32,055 bases of DNA from an uncultured bacterium. GTDB taxonomy: Bacteria > Hydrogenedentota > Hydrogenedentia > Hydrogenedentales > Hydrogenedentaceae. Within the stretch, counting starts at the first letter, position 1; every line of letters begins with the position of its first letter. This document shows positions 15,965-24,338 of this stretch, in pieces. The notes under the pieces are model-generated. The model was not told the DNA's origin and did not search any database. It saw nothing but the letters and a program-made list of their open reading frames with translations. The DNA lies in the NCBI GenBank assembly GCA_937124615.1, contig CAKZKR010000107.1, positions 1 to 32,055 on the forward strand, given 5' to 3'. A program made the translations under genes and the position numbers.

Positions 15965-17605
15965 TTATTGATTTACAGGCAAGACAAGCATACTTCGATA
16001 AGTATCACCGCAATATACCCAGTTATGGGCTGGGTGTAGATTGTCTTCTTTTGGAAAATCGTCTCCTGTATTGGGATTGACCTCAAACTTTGGATAATTA
16101 CTACTGCTGATATGCAAACCAATACGATGTCCTTTGTCAAATATCCAGCTAATACTAAAAAGGTCTATTTCTAATGAAACAATTTCATTAGGTGAAGTTA
16201 ATAAAGGAGCAAATTGCTCAAATCCATTTCTTGTTTTTACTCGCCGTATACTATCCAACACCAAGATTTCTCGTCCGTCCGGTTCTGGGTAAATATCTAT
16301 CAGTTTCGCAGTAAAATCTGTATCAGGTGCATCGGATGAGATATACAACACTACTTTTACCCTGCCTGTTATCTCCATCGGTTTTTCCATGGGCTCTGTA
16401 GCAAACTTTAGTAAATCTTTCCTATTTTGGCTATACTTCCGCTGGTCAAAAGGTCCCGAAGGCAATATTAGGTTCGCTCCGCCATGTGTAGGGTACGGAT
16501 TATGAGGGTCAAAAACAAAATCGAGGGCATAGTTTCCACTTTGAATGGGTTCTGGGCTTAATTTATAGTCGGGTTTGAGGTAGAAACAGTGTTCTTTTGT
16601 TTCAAATGGAGGCCAGGTGTCCGCAGTTCTCCAATAATTTCCCGGTGCCCCCGGTTGGTCTGAACCCATCACATAGTAATGTACTCTCGGAATATTGTCC
16701 AGAGCGCGTTCTTTTCCTTTCAGATGATATTCAAAAAAGGCATTTACGACATGCGATATACGCAAGTCAAAACGGTTCGAATGGAGTTTATAATCCTGAG
16801 TTACATCCGGTCCATGGGTGGACCATTTCATAATTAACATGTTTTTCCCCCGCACTTTTTCCGAGCCCTCTTTTTCACGGGCGAGGAAGGCGTCTATGGT
16901 TGCCTGCTGAAATATATCATACCACCCCCCGACAAACAAGGCGGGTGCCATGATTTTATTTGCCAAAGCATTGCTATCAAATTGCTTCCAAAATGTATCA
17001 TATAACGGGTGGGATTTATACACATCTATTAGATGGGGCTGTCCAATGACCTGTAGCCAGCCTTCCATCATATGCTTACGAAATACACCCCCTTCGTATA
17101 TAGAGTTATGATATAAACTGCCTGTTGCGACATCAATATACTGGGCTGAGATTTTGTCCGTTGCCGGTGCTAACAGAGTTTGAGTAATACCGAGAGCAGA
17201 CCCACCAAATGTTCCTATTTTCCCATTACACCAGGGTTGGTTATGGACCCAGTCTACGGTATCCGCACCATCATGTAACTTTTCATCCCAAGCATCTGCC
17301 CGAAATACAAATTTTTCTCCCGGACTTTCCCCCATGCCACGGACATCCTGTATAACTACCGCATATCCTTCATCAAGGTATTTTTTTACTTCCAATACTC
17401 TCCCGTATGTACTCCGCACTAACAATACGGGAAAAGGACCTTCCTGTCCATCCGGCAAATGAACATCCGTTGCCAATTCCGTCTCATCGGACATTGGGAC
17501 ACGATAAAATTGTGAAGACGAAAAAGATGAAATTGAAACAAGGGCAATAAATGCAACAAATATGAAACCTGTTCGACAAATAAAAAAACAATTATCTTTC
17601 CACAT
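15965..17605 (-). CDS. Secreted CocE/NonD-family (X-Pro peptidase S15-like) hydrolase
   Basis: 546 residues from the ATG at 17605. The frame opens seven codons earlier at a TTG, but AAAGGAG (17617-17623) lies between that TTG and the ATG, so the ATG is the start. Residues about 5-30 are a signal peptide (IFVAFIALVSIS). The alpha/beta-hydrolase core reads VIQDVRGMGES, then the nucleophile elbow GGSALG with Ser136, the acid in GGWYDIF with Asp230 and the base in STHGPD with His264, in the order of the S15/CocE family. The C-terminal third is the jelly-roll domain of that family (VVLYISSDAPDTDFTAKL, GHRIGLHISSSNYP). It should hydrolyse an ester or amide, perhaps a dipeptide, outside the cytoplasm; the substrate is unknown. 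It converges with nrdG, 30 bases apart, with no clear terminator between them. Confidence 0.9.
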   Translation of the reverse strand: MWKDNCFFICRTGFIFVAFIALVSISSFSSSQFYRVPMSDETELATDVHLPDGQEGPFPVLLVRSTYGRVLEVKKYLDEGYAVVIQDVRGMGESPGEKFVFRADAWDEKLHDGADTVDWVHNQPWCNGKIGTFGGSALGITQTLLAPATDKISAQYIDVATGSLYHNSIYEGGVFRKHMMEGWLQVIGQPHLIDVYKSHPLYDTFWKQFDSNALANKIMAPALFVGGWYDIFQQATIDAFLAREKEGSEKVRGKNMLIMKWSTHGPDVTQDYKLHSNRFDLRISHVVNAFFEYHLKGKERALDNIPRVHYYVMGSDQPGAPGNYWRTADTWPPFETKEHCFYLKPDYKLSPEPIQSGNYALDFVFDPHNPYPTHGGANLILPSGPFDQRKYSQNRKDLLKFATEPMEKPMEITGRVKVVLYISSDAPDTDFTAKLIDIYPEPDGREILVLDSIRRVKTRNGFEQFAPLLTSPNEIVSLEIDLFSISWIFDKGHRIGLHISSSNYPKFEVNPNTGDDFPKEDNLHPAHNWVYCGDTYRSMLVLPVNQ

Positions 17606-17785
17606 TAATATTCGTTCTCCTTTCAATTGGCTTTTTATATTTCTTTAATTATATAAGGACTAAGGGTTGGTAGCCGTATGGATTTTTTGTTTTTATTGTA
17701 ATCTTTTTGCGAAACAATTGTTATTTTTTGCAAGTCTATATATACCCATTTGTTTAGTTTAATTTTGTTTTGAAGAGGAGTCCGC

Positions 17786-18718
17786 ATGTATCGAGATTTA
17801 CCTGTTTTTTTAAAGTTGTTTTTTTCTCTGGTTCTGGTGGTTATAGGTTATCTGGTACTTTATCAAATCTTTTTATTAGGGGCAAAATTAATTAATGACC
17901 CTATTGACCGGGCGATTCTTTTAGCAATGCAACCCGACCATTATGTTCCGGTACTGGATGAATTTATTATGTTTCTTACACATTTTTCAACATATTTGTT
18001 TTCCATCACCGCTATTTCCTGGCAGGTTACCTATTTAATTGTGCGGAGAAATAAAACGGCTAATAAGATTGCAGGTTATGTATGGAGAATTTTAGCCCTT
18101 CTTTTGGGAATATATCATTTGTGTGGGTTATGGATTTCGTCATACGGCATCTTTTGGTGGAGACCTCATGAATACCGTAGTGTTTTTATCTTTTTGAGCA
18201 TAGCGTCGTTTCTGGTTTTCTGGTTCGGGGCTAAAACATGGGAAAAGTGGGACTATCAAGAACGGAGACGGTGGAGTCGAATTTTCTGGATAACGCTTAT
18301 TAGTGTGTTCTTTACTAATTATTTAGGTGAAGATAGTATCAAAAGGATCGTAGGCCGACCGCGTCCGTTAAATGAGAAGCATGAACCATGGAATCGACAA
18401 GTGCGTGTTATCAAGGATGAAGTGGTGAAGGCTTCTCCTTCGTATATTTCCGGGCATGCATCGTCATTATTTGCTTTACTTACGCCTGCAATCTGGGGTG
18501 CTCGGAAGAAGTGGGCGAAGGGGGCGTTAGCCTCATGGGCAACTGTTCATGCTTATACGCGAGTTTATACTGCAGCACATTTCCCTTATTGTGTTCTTAT
18601 GGGTTCACTGTTTGGATTTCTTATAGGAACACTGTGTTATTGGTCGTTCTGGTGGTGCTTAGAACCGAAAGATAAGCCTCCAGTGCCTGCTCCTCCTGTG
18701 AAGGCTGGGACTGCATAG
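17786..18718 (+). CDS. PAP2-family membrane phosphatase
   Basis: 310 residues with about six membrane segments. The PAP2 phosphatase signature is visible: KRIVGRPRP (186-194, the K-x6-RP motif), SGHAS (222-226, with His224), and TRVYTAAHFPY (R259, His265). In the last motif the usual Asp four residues after His is Cys269. Family members remove phosphate from undecaprenyl diphosphate, phosphatidic acid or phosphatidylglycerol phosphate at the outer face of the membrane. The start is well supported by GAGGAG. Residues 282-310 are a hydrophobic then Pro-rich tail whose coding DNA overlaps the convergent downstream gene by 98 bases. Confidence 0.88.
   Translation: MYRDLPVFLKLFFSLVLVVIGYLVLYQIFLLGAKLINDPIDRAILLAMQPDHYVPVLDEFIMFLTHFSTYLFSITAISWQVTYLIVRRNKTANKIAGYVWRILALLLGIYHLCGLWISSYGIFWWRPHEYRSVFIFLSIASFLVFWFGAKTWEKWDYQERRRWSRIFWITLISVFFTNYLGEDSIKRIVGRPRPLNEKHEPWNRQVRVIKDEVVKASPSYISGHASSLFALLTPAIWGARKKWAKGALASWATVHAYTRVYTAAHFPYCVLMGSLFGFLIGTLCYWSFWWCLEPKDKPPVPAPPVKAGTA
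18621..18718. other. 98-base convergent (tail-to-tail) coding overlap
   Basis: The stop of the plus-strand PAP2 gene is at 18716-18718 and the stop of the minus-strand membrane-protein gene is at 18621-18623. Both frames are open across the whole segment, so two genes share 98 bases, coding 32 residues each on opposite strands. Confidence 0.75.
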
Positions 18719-20012
18719 AAGAGGTGTTCCATTCAAATCGCCTTTGTAATTTATCTGGTGGTTTTCCGGGATGAGAGGCTAAACTCATAATCGCAAAGAG
18801 TATAGCAAGGATGGGTACCAAAAGCAAGCTTACCACTACCCATTTGTACCCTTGGACGGGCTTCAACCATGAGGGGAAAGAAGGCGCAGGGAACTTTACA
18901 AGGATACTCCAAATGCTTATTAGTATCATAATAAACAGGAAAAAGGCATGTATTCTTACAGGGAAAAGGGATGTTTTAGGTATCATTATTAATATTTGTG
19001 TAATCCACCCATTTGTCCAAATTGTCCACAGCCAGAAAAATTGTAATTGCCCTAGAGATGTGTTTTCTACCTTTGTTTCTTTGAACCACTTCCAGTAGAT
19101 GGTGAATGAGATTAAAGTTAAGGCAATACCTCGTAGCATAACATTGAAGTATGGGTCTAACCAGCGTGTATCATTTCTTATTAAGATTTGGTTTTCTTCA
19201 AATCGTTCCAGCAGGTTGTGTAAGGTAATCATTGGAACGAAGGATAGGATAATAAACACAGCCATAACATAAAAGAATGGGGTAATGTTCATAATAGGTT
19301 TGTCTTCTTCATATTCCCGAAAAACAGCATAAGCAATACCTATCCCAAGGACGAAACCGAAGGATATTTCCATTACTTTCCACCAGTCGAATTCGGGTCC
19401 CAAAAATCTCCCAAGAACCTGTAATAATTCTCCGAACATAAAACCAATAGCACCTGCGAAAAAGCCCCGAAGCACCAATCTACATGTTTTGTGTTCTTTT
19501 TGGATGAAGTTAATAACAAATAGAGCCACAACAGCGCCCAAAACCAAAGCCCAATTCTCAACACGCGGGGGTGTCATAAGAAGTTTTAAAACTTTGATTA
19601 GAATAAAATAAGAAATCTGGGCACTTATATATATAGCAACAAGGAATAAAGCCCAGAAAGTTAGTGATTTCTGTCTATCGGATAGAACCATTCCCAGTAT
19701 ACCTGCACAGAAAGCACCCCATAACCCACCAACTACTGCAAGAGAAAGATAACCATAAGTTACATTCAATAGATCAATGCCATGAGTATATCCAATTAGA
19801 ATGCCATAGCTCTGAATCCCTCCCAATGACATGCCCAATGCCCCTCCTGCTCCAAGGACCGGGGCTTTTTCAAGCCAATGTTTCTTACCGCTGGCTATTG
19901 CAATTGCCAGTCCCAACAAAGCCCCGGGGATTAATGCACCCTGTTCCCCTCCGATTTCTCCACGCAAACCCCAACCCAATGCAACCGCTAGACCGACAAA
20001 AAGTATATTCAT
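18621..20012 (-). CDS. Multi-pass integral membrane protein of unknown function
   Basis: 463 residues, with about ten or more hydrophobic helices. I do not recognise the family. The N-terminus has a distinctive motif, GWGLRGEIGGEQGALIPGAL (about 19-38), rich in Gly and charged residues between hydrophobic stretches, followed by GAGGALGMSLGGIQSYG. Such glycine-rich loops with Arg and Glu suggest a channel or transport path, but nothing catalytic can be named. The last 40 residues are soluble (PDKLQRRFEWNTSSMQSQPS and on). Start supported by AAAGGA before ATG. Its last 98 coding bases overlap the 3' end of the plus-strand PAP2 gene. The next gene upstream on the same strand ends 58 bases before its start. 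Confidence 0.8.
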   Translation of the reverse strand: MNILFVGLAVALGWGLRGEIGGEQGALIPGALLGLAIAIASGKKHWLEKAPVLGAGGALGMSLGGIQSYGILIGYTHGIDLLNVTYGYLSLAVVGGLWGAFCAGILGMVLSDRQKSLTFWALFLVAIYISAQISYFILIKVLKLLMTPPRVENWALVLGAVVALFVINFIQKEHKTCRLVLRGFFAGAIGFMFGELLQVLGRFLGPEFDWWKVMEISFGFVLGIGIAYAVFREYEEDKPIMNITPFFYVMAVFIILSFVPMITLHNLLERFEENQILIRNDTRWLDPYFNVMLRGIALTLISFTIYWKWFKETKVENTSLGQLQFFWLWTIWTNGWITQILIMIPKTSLFPVRIHAFFLFIMILISIWSILVKFPAPSFPSWLKPVQGYKWVVVSLLLVPILAILFAIMSLASHPGKPPDKLQRRFEWNTSSMQSQPSQEEQALEAYLSVLSTTRTTNNTVFL

Positions 20013-20070
20013 AACATTTCCTTTGTTACATTAAGATACAGGAAGTATTTTATATCAGAATATCTAATTT

Positions 20071-21213
20071 TTATTTATTTTCAGGGAGAATTTTAGTAAC
20101 TGTTCGTTCTGATTGTTTTTGAGGTCCATCTGTATGATAAATTACTTCGTTTCCAATTGTTTTTTCTCCTATTGCATCTGTTTGTGCAGATACCTGATAG
20201 GTGAATGTAAATGGGAAAGGTGGTATAGAAGGCCAGACGAAGTTCAATGTTCCTGTATTCCCCTTTTTCGGGGCAATGGGTGGTGTAGGACCCTCTATTA
20301 TCTGTTCAAACTGGAATTGGGAAGGGAGGTATGTAACCAGAGCAAGAGCGGTTACAGGTTTTGGTCCGGAGAAGTTAATCGTTGTTTTTATTTCTATTGT
20401 ACTGTTGGGCGTATATTTATCAGGGGTAACGGTCTGTAATAGGGTCATTTTTTCTTCGGTTTTTGTTAGTTCTGATGCTTTTGTGGGTGCAGGAGAGGTG
20501 GGGTTTTCTGTGGATGGAGTGTCCGGTTGCATTTCTTCAGATTTTCCAGAGGGAGATTGGTCTGAGGATGCTGTTGTTGCGGTTTTTTCTCCAGATGGGA
20601 CCATTGGAGATTTAATTACATCAGTTCGTAGTTCCCCTCCATCTGCACGGTATAGAGTTTGTCCCTGAATTTCGGCTATATCTTTAAGTTCGTTTGGTAC
20701 TCGCACTCTGTATGTAAAGGATGTAGGGAAAGAAGGGATATTGAACCATGCGAATTCTAAAAGAGGTGTTCTCCCGGGTGGTGGTGTTAAATCCGGTTTG
20801 CTCCCTTCCACCACAGAATCAAAAGACCAACCTTCTGGTAGTAATTCCTGAATTCCCAATGCGCGAATGGTTTTTATTCCTTCTTTTTCTAAAGTAATGG
20901 TAATGTCCAGTGTTCCCCCCGGGGTTACTGACCCGCCGGTTGCAATTTGTCGCATCATTTTGATTTGGGCTTCGGGTTCGCTGAGTGCGGGTTGAAATTC
21001 TGTTCCTGCAACCTTAAGTGGTGGGATGCGGGGTTGAGTCGTTTTTGGTGTTTCTAAAGGTCGTCGGGCCGTTTGTGCAGAGGTTGATGGTTGAACTGTG
21101 GAAGGTCTTGCCGGTGTCGGATTCTTTGATGCTGAAAAAATTATATAGCCGGCAGAAAAGATTAAGGCAATGAGAAGGGTCAGTATAAAACCAATTATTG
21201 TTGAGCGTTCCAT
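20071..21213 (-). CDS. Membrane-anchored protein with two DUF11-like beta repeats
   Basis: 380 residues. A single membrane helix at about 6-26 (IIGFILTLLIALIFSAGYIIF) with a short cytoplasmic head leaves the rest outside. A Pro/Thr-rich stalk follows (30-65). Residues about 85-200 and 256-375 are two copies of one domain. Shared features are TPGGTLDITITL versus TPNSTIEIKTTI, ELLPEGWSFDSVVEG versus YLPSQFQFEQIIEG, FAWFNIPSFPTSFTYRV versus FVWPSIPPFPFTFTYQV, and YRADGG versus YHTDGP. They resemble the DUF11/Ig-like domains of surface proteins. A Ser/Thr/Pro linker (202-250) separates them. No catalytic motif is seen; a cell-envelope adhesion or scaffold role is likely. Start supported by GAGG. 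Confidence 0.72.
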   Translation of the reverse strand: MERSTIIGFILTLLIALIFSAGYIIFSASKNPTPARPSTVQPSTSAQTARRPLETPKTTQPRIPPLKVAGTEFQPALSEPEAQIKMMRQIATGGSVTPGGTLDITITLEKEGIKTIRALGIQELLPEGWSFDSVVEGSKPDLTPPPGRTPLLEFAWFNIPSFPTSFTYRVRVPNELKDIAEIQGQTLYRADGGELRTDVIKSPMVPSGEKTATTASSDQSPSGKSEEMQPDTPSTENPTSPAPTKASELTKTEEKMTLLQTVTPDKYTPNSTIEIKTTINFSGPKPVTALALVTYLPSQFQFEQIIEGPTPPIAPKKGNTGTLNFVWPSIPPFPFTFTYQVSAQTDAIGEKTIGNEVIYHTDGPQKQSERTVTKILPENK

Positions 21214-21319
21214 GTTTTAATACCTCTATATGTAATAAAAAATTAAAAAAATATAAACGTCCATTATCAAGTATTAATTATAAGTATATAAATTTTTTAT
21301 TTATTTATGCGAATTTTGA

Positions 21320-22654
21320 TTACGGTATAGAGGCAGATGGAACAAGGGACTGATAACCATTGTGCATCATTAAATGGTCCAGCAGAATACATGCCAAAAA
21401 TGCTTCTGCAACAGGCCATACACGAGCAACGATGGTTGGGTCTCTGCGTGTGACTGCTTTGAGAACTTTATTTTCAAGGCTGACTTTGTCGATAGTTTCC
21501 TGGTCTTTTGCTATTGTTGGAGTAGGTTTAACAACAATTCTTGCGATTATGGGTTGACCGGTAGTAAGTCCACCTGTTATTCCACCTGCGTGGTTGGATT
21601 TAAATACTACTTTTCCGTTTTCAACTCGCATCGGGTCGTTGCACTCTGAACCTTTCATGTCTTTGACGGCATATCCGGATCCTACTTCTACTGCTTTGAC
21701 GGCACCGATACTGAGCATACGTCCTATTTCTCCATCTAACTTGCGGAATACAGGTTCTCCTAATCCGATAGGAACACCTGTTGCGACAACTTCTACCAAT
21801 CCTCCGCTGGAATCTCCTTCATCACGAATTTTAATAATTTGTTTTTCCATTTCAAACGCTGCGTCGGTGTCGGGACAATTCATTGTAAAATGGATACCAT
21901 ATTCTTCACGGATTTTTTGAAAATCTACTATAGGAGCCTGTTCTCGAATTTCAAGAAGTTTGCGTTCCAGTTCTGCGATAACGGCCATTTTATGGAGGAA
22001 ACGCATTTCTGGAGTTATCCTTCCCTCTTTGAATACCCAACGATAGATGGGGTCATATTCTTGACGAACTTTGCGAAATGTATCTACTTTTTTCTTTGCT
22101 TCATCTAAGGGCATATCACTGGCTTTGACGCCGGCAGCCTCTTTGACATATGAAAAAACTTCTATTCCGTGTTGTTTTAATACTTTCCTTGCGACGGCTC
22201 CTGCGGCAACAATAGTCGATGTATATCTACCGCTGAAGAAACCCGCGCCGATTGCGTCGTCCCAGATACCATATTTGACAAATGAGGTATACGAGGCATG
22301 ACCCGGACGCGGAGTGCGATTCGTTACCTGATATTGTTCTATATGTTCCATATGACGGTCAACATTAGGAATTAAAATGACCAAGGGGGTCCCGTTTGTA
22401 TATCCTGCGTTCTGGAATCCTGGCATTGTGTCTGCAGAATTAATTCCACTATAAATTACGGGGACATCGGCTTCACGCCGTGGAGAAGCCAATTCGCTTT
22501 GACCGGGTTTACGGGTCAACAGAGATGAGTAAATCTCGCTTTCTGTTAAATAATAGCCTGGTGGTACTCCTTGTATAAAGGTTGTTAAACCTTCCTGATA
22601 ACTACCTCCAGCAACGGAGACCTGAAACATACTACCCAGCGTGCAACCTAACAT
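21320..22654 (-). CDS. Divergent chorismate-synthase-like protein
   Basis: 444 residues against about 360-390 for usual AroC. The backbone is clearly chorismate synthase: GVPPGYYLTESEI, LTRKPGQSELASPRREAD, RPGHASYT with His119, VAAGAVARKVL, VPIGLGEPVFRKLDG, SNHAGGITGGLTTGQPI (FMN/substrate loop) and KPTPTI. Several hallmark positions differ. The first-motif GESHG is GGSYQ (Tyr19 for the catalytic His); RPGHAD is RPGHAS; the RGGGRSSARET stretch reads AIGAGFFSGRYT; and RHDP is RRDP (Arg404). About 60 additional residues lie near 195-255. AroC eliminates phosphate from EPSP with reduced FMN as the last shikimate step. Whether this protein still does so is doubtful, so I give no symbol. Start has AAGGAG. 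It lies 45 bases after the amidohydrolase gene. Confidence 0.8.
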   Translation of the reverse strand: MLGCTLGSMFQVSVAGGSYQEGLTTFIQGVPPGYYLTESEIYSSLLTRKPGQSELASPRREADVPVIYSGINSADTMPGFQNAGYTNGTPLVILIPNVDRHMEHIEQYQVTNRTPRPGHASYTSFVKYGIWDDAIGAGFFSGRYTSTIVAAGAVARKVLKQHGIEVFSYVKEAAGVKASDMPLDEAKKKVDTFRKVRQEYDPIYRWVFKEGRITPEMRFLHKMAVIAELERKLLEIREQAPIVDFQKIREEYGIHFTMNCPDTDAAFEMEKQIIKIRDEGDSSGGLVEVVATGVPIGLGEPVFRKLDGEIGRMLSIGAVKAVEVGSGYAVKDMKGSECNDPMRVENGKVVFKSNHAGGITGGLTTGQPIIARIVVKPTPTIAKDQETIDKVSLENKVLKAVTRRDPTIVARVWPVAEAFLACILLDHLMMHNGYQSLVPSASIP

Positions 22655-22699
22655 AGTTTTTCTCCTTATAGTTTTTGATTGTTTTATTTTTTTAATTTA

Positions 22700-23971
22700 T
22701 TAAAATTTGCTTTCTAAAAATTTCCAGAAGTTCCCTCCGAAATAGTTAAAAATATCTCTTTTTATTTCCATTTCTGTTAATTTCCATCCTGTGGCGAGGA
22801 TTTTCAGGTATTGTTCTAAAAATACTTTTGTGAGTACTTCACGCGTATGTTCCCACTTATAAATTACCTGTTCCAGAACGCGAGCGTCAGAATGTTGCGG
22901 GATAAAAGTTGTTCCTAAAAGTTCTATTCTCATTGTAGTTATCTCTTCAATTAAACTGGGGTTGTTTAGAAACCACCAACAGCCAAAAGGAAGAAGATTT
23001 CGGAATTTTCGAGCGGTTACACAAGCGGAATGGATGTTTTCTCGGGAAAGCATGGTAAACATGAATTTATTTTGTGGATATTTTTCGCATAGGTTTTCAA
23101 TGGGTCTTAAAGATGCGGTTCCGACGCTGTCTCCTGCTAATTTTAGTTCCGGATTTACATTACGGTTTACACCTATCATTAGTGCCAATGGAATGTTGAA
23201 AAATTTTGTAACCGGGAGTACGGCCTGTTCGAGGATTATTCCACGCAGGCTATGTTCCGGGAAATCGAACTGTGGAGGTAATGATACCGCTACATAAACG
23301 GGTTTGACTTTTTGTATCCAATCGCTGACAAAGCGACGTATTTCCGATAAGGTTTCTTCTGTTAGGTCTTTATCTACGGTATAGCCCCAGGTTTGGAGCA
23401 TGGTGTACACTTCTACCCAGCGGAGGATAAGTGTATCCAGGCGGAGCGAAGTTATAAACCGCGGGTCTATCTCCGTAGGGCTCAGCCAGAAATCGCGTTC
23501 CTGTGGGTCGAAGGGATCATTCGTCATCACGACTATCTTTAAGTTTGCTACCGTAAATACACGGTTTACATGTTCTACAACCGACTGTTGTGAAAACCAA
23601 TCTCTGTAGGCATTTAAATCTCGCTCGGTTGTATCCAGTCCTAATCGATTTAGCACAGTCAGAACACCTCGGCATGCTTCACTTATTGGACTTCGTTCTA
23701 TAAAGAGGGCTTGCCATATTGCGTTGGCTTGTTCTTTCTTGGACATATTCCAGAAGTTTGAATAGGGCATTTCTGTCGTGCGGATAAACTCAGCAACGAG
23801 ATAATGATAGGTTAGCAACTCATCTATACCCCATAGGAGCAAATTCCCGAAAGATGGGGCGAATAAATGTGTGTGAATATCCGTAATAGGTGTTTCATGA
23901 AGTATTTTATCAATAATTTGAGGAAGTTGTTCGCGGGATAATGGAATATCGGTTGCTATTTTTTCAGTCAT
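22700..23971 (-). CDS. Uronate-isomerase-like amidohydrolase-superfamily protein
   Basis: 423 residues; E. coli UxaC is about 470. The metal-binding H-x-H is His33/His35 in ITDIHTHLFAP. VVMTNDPFDP resembles the TTDDPID stretch of uronate isomerases, and HSDAR followed by a Tyr/Lys/Trp-rich segment resembles their HTDSR. The C-terminus FNYFGGNFWKFLE matches the family's closing motif. Uronate isomerases convert glucuronate or galacturonate to the keto-hexuronate in pectin and uronate use; lower similarity here allows another sugar-acid or cyclic substrate. Soluble, cytoplasmic. Start supported by GAGGAG. The gene is upstream of the chorismate-synthase-like gene, 45 bases apart, probably one transcript. 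Confidence 0.7.
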   Translation of the reverse strand: MTEKIATDIPLSREQLPQIIDKILHETPITDIHTHLFAPSFGNLLLWGIDELLTYHYLVAEFIRTTEMPYSNFWNMSKKEQANAIWQALFIERSPISEACRGVLTVLNRLGLDTTERDLNAYRDWFSQQSVVEHVNRVFTVANLKIVVMTNDPFDPQERDFWLSPTEIDPRFITSLRLDTLILRWVEVYTMLQTWGYTVDKDLTEETLSEIRRFVSDWIQKVKPVYVAVSLPPQFDFPEHSLRGIILEQAVLPVTKFFNIPLALMIGVNRNVNPELKLAGDSVGTASLRPIENLCEKYPQNKFMFTMLSRENIHSACVTARKFRNLLPFGCWWFLNNPSLIEEITTMRIELLGTTFIPQHSDARVLEQVIYKWEHTREVLTKVFLEQYLKILATGWKLTEMEIKRDIFNYFGGNFWKFLESKF

Positions 23972-24338
23972 TCATAGACTCCTCAAACATAGGAAGTTTA
24001 GGAAAATATTGTACAACAGGTATAATTATTAAAAAAAAATTTAACCGAACTATTTTATTGTTTTGACCTCTAAATTGCAAATTATGTTTGTATACCCTTA
24101 TTAGACGCTTTCGGATTAGCAATATTTATTATTTTTATCATAAAGGCAGGCCTTCTTCGTTTTTAAGGTTTTATAAACATTATTTTTTTTAAAGTTAATA
24201 GAGCGAAGATGAGAAAAAGGTATTATTTCCTTTTCATATGGATTATTCAAGGATTACATCTTTCATTGGAATAATCTATATATGAGGATTGTTTTCTTTA
24301 CTAAATGAAAAAAAATTAGACAGGGGAGCCAAAAGAAA
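23972..24338. other. 367-base divergent intergenic region before the suf operon
   Basis: No gene found. For the minus-strand amidohydrolase gene there is a possible -10 TACAAT at 24008-24013, about 30 bases from the expected leader. For suf, the region just before sufB holds a long inverted repeat (listed separately). A short dyad, AAGGC and GCCTT around AG (24143-24154), may be chance. The stretch is AT-rich, with A- and T-runs at 24029-24040 and 24181-24193. Confidence 0.5.
24236..24281. promoter_or_regulatory. Inverted repeat upstream of the suf operon, candidate operator
   Basis: GATTATTC at 24241-24248 is mirrored by GAATAATC at 24269-24276. The pairing continues outward through a G-T pair and four more pairs, giving about 13 base pairs around a 20-base centre. 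It ends about 60 bases before the sufB ATG and overlaps weak -10-like AATAAT (24270-24275). It could be an operator for an iron-sulphur or iron regulator (Rrf2/IscR-type, SufR or Fur are known to control suf operons), or an mRNA stem. Which one cannot be told from sequence. Confidence 0.4.

Noticed and set aside
17713-17722. Palindrome AACAATTGTT between the CocE-like and PAP2 genes as an operator
   Set aside because: Ten AT-rich bases; expected often by chance in DNA of this composition, and no promoter is clearly associated.
24143-24154. Dyad AAGGC / GCCTT as regulatory site
   Set aside because: Short, with a two-base centre, and far from both start codons.
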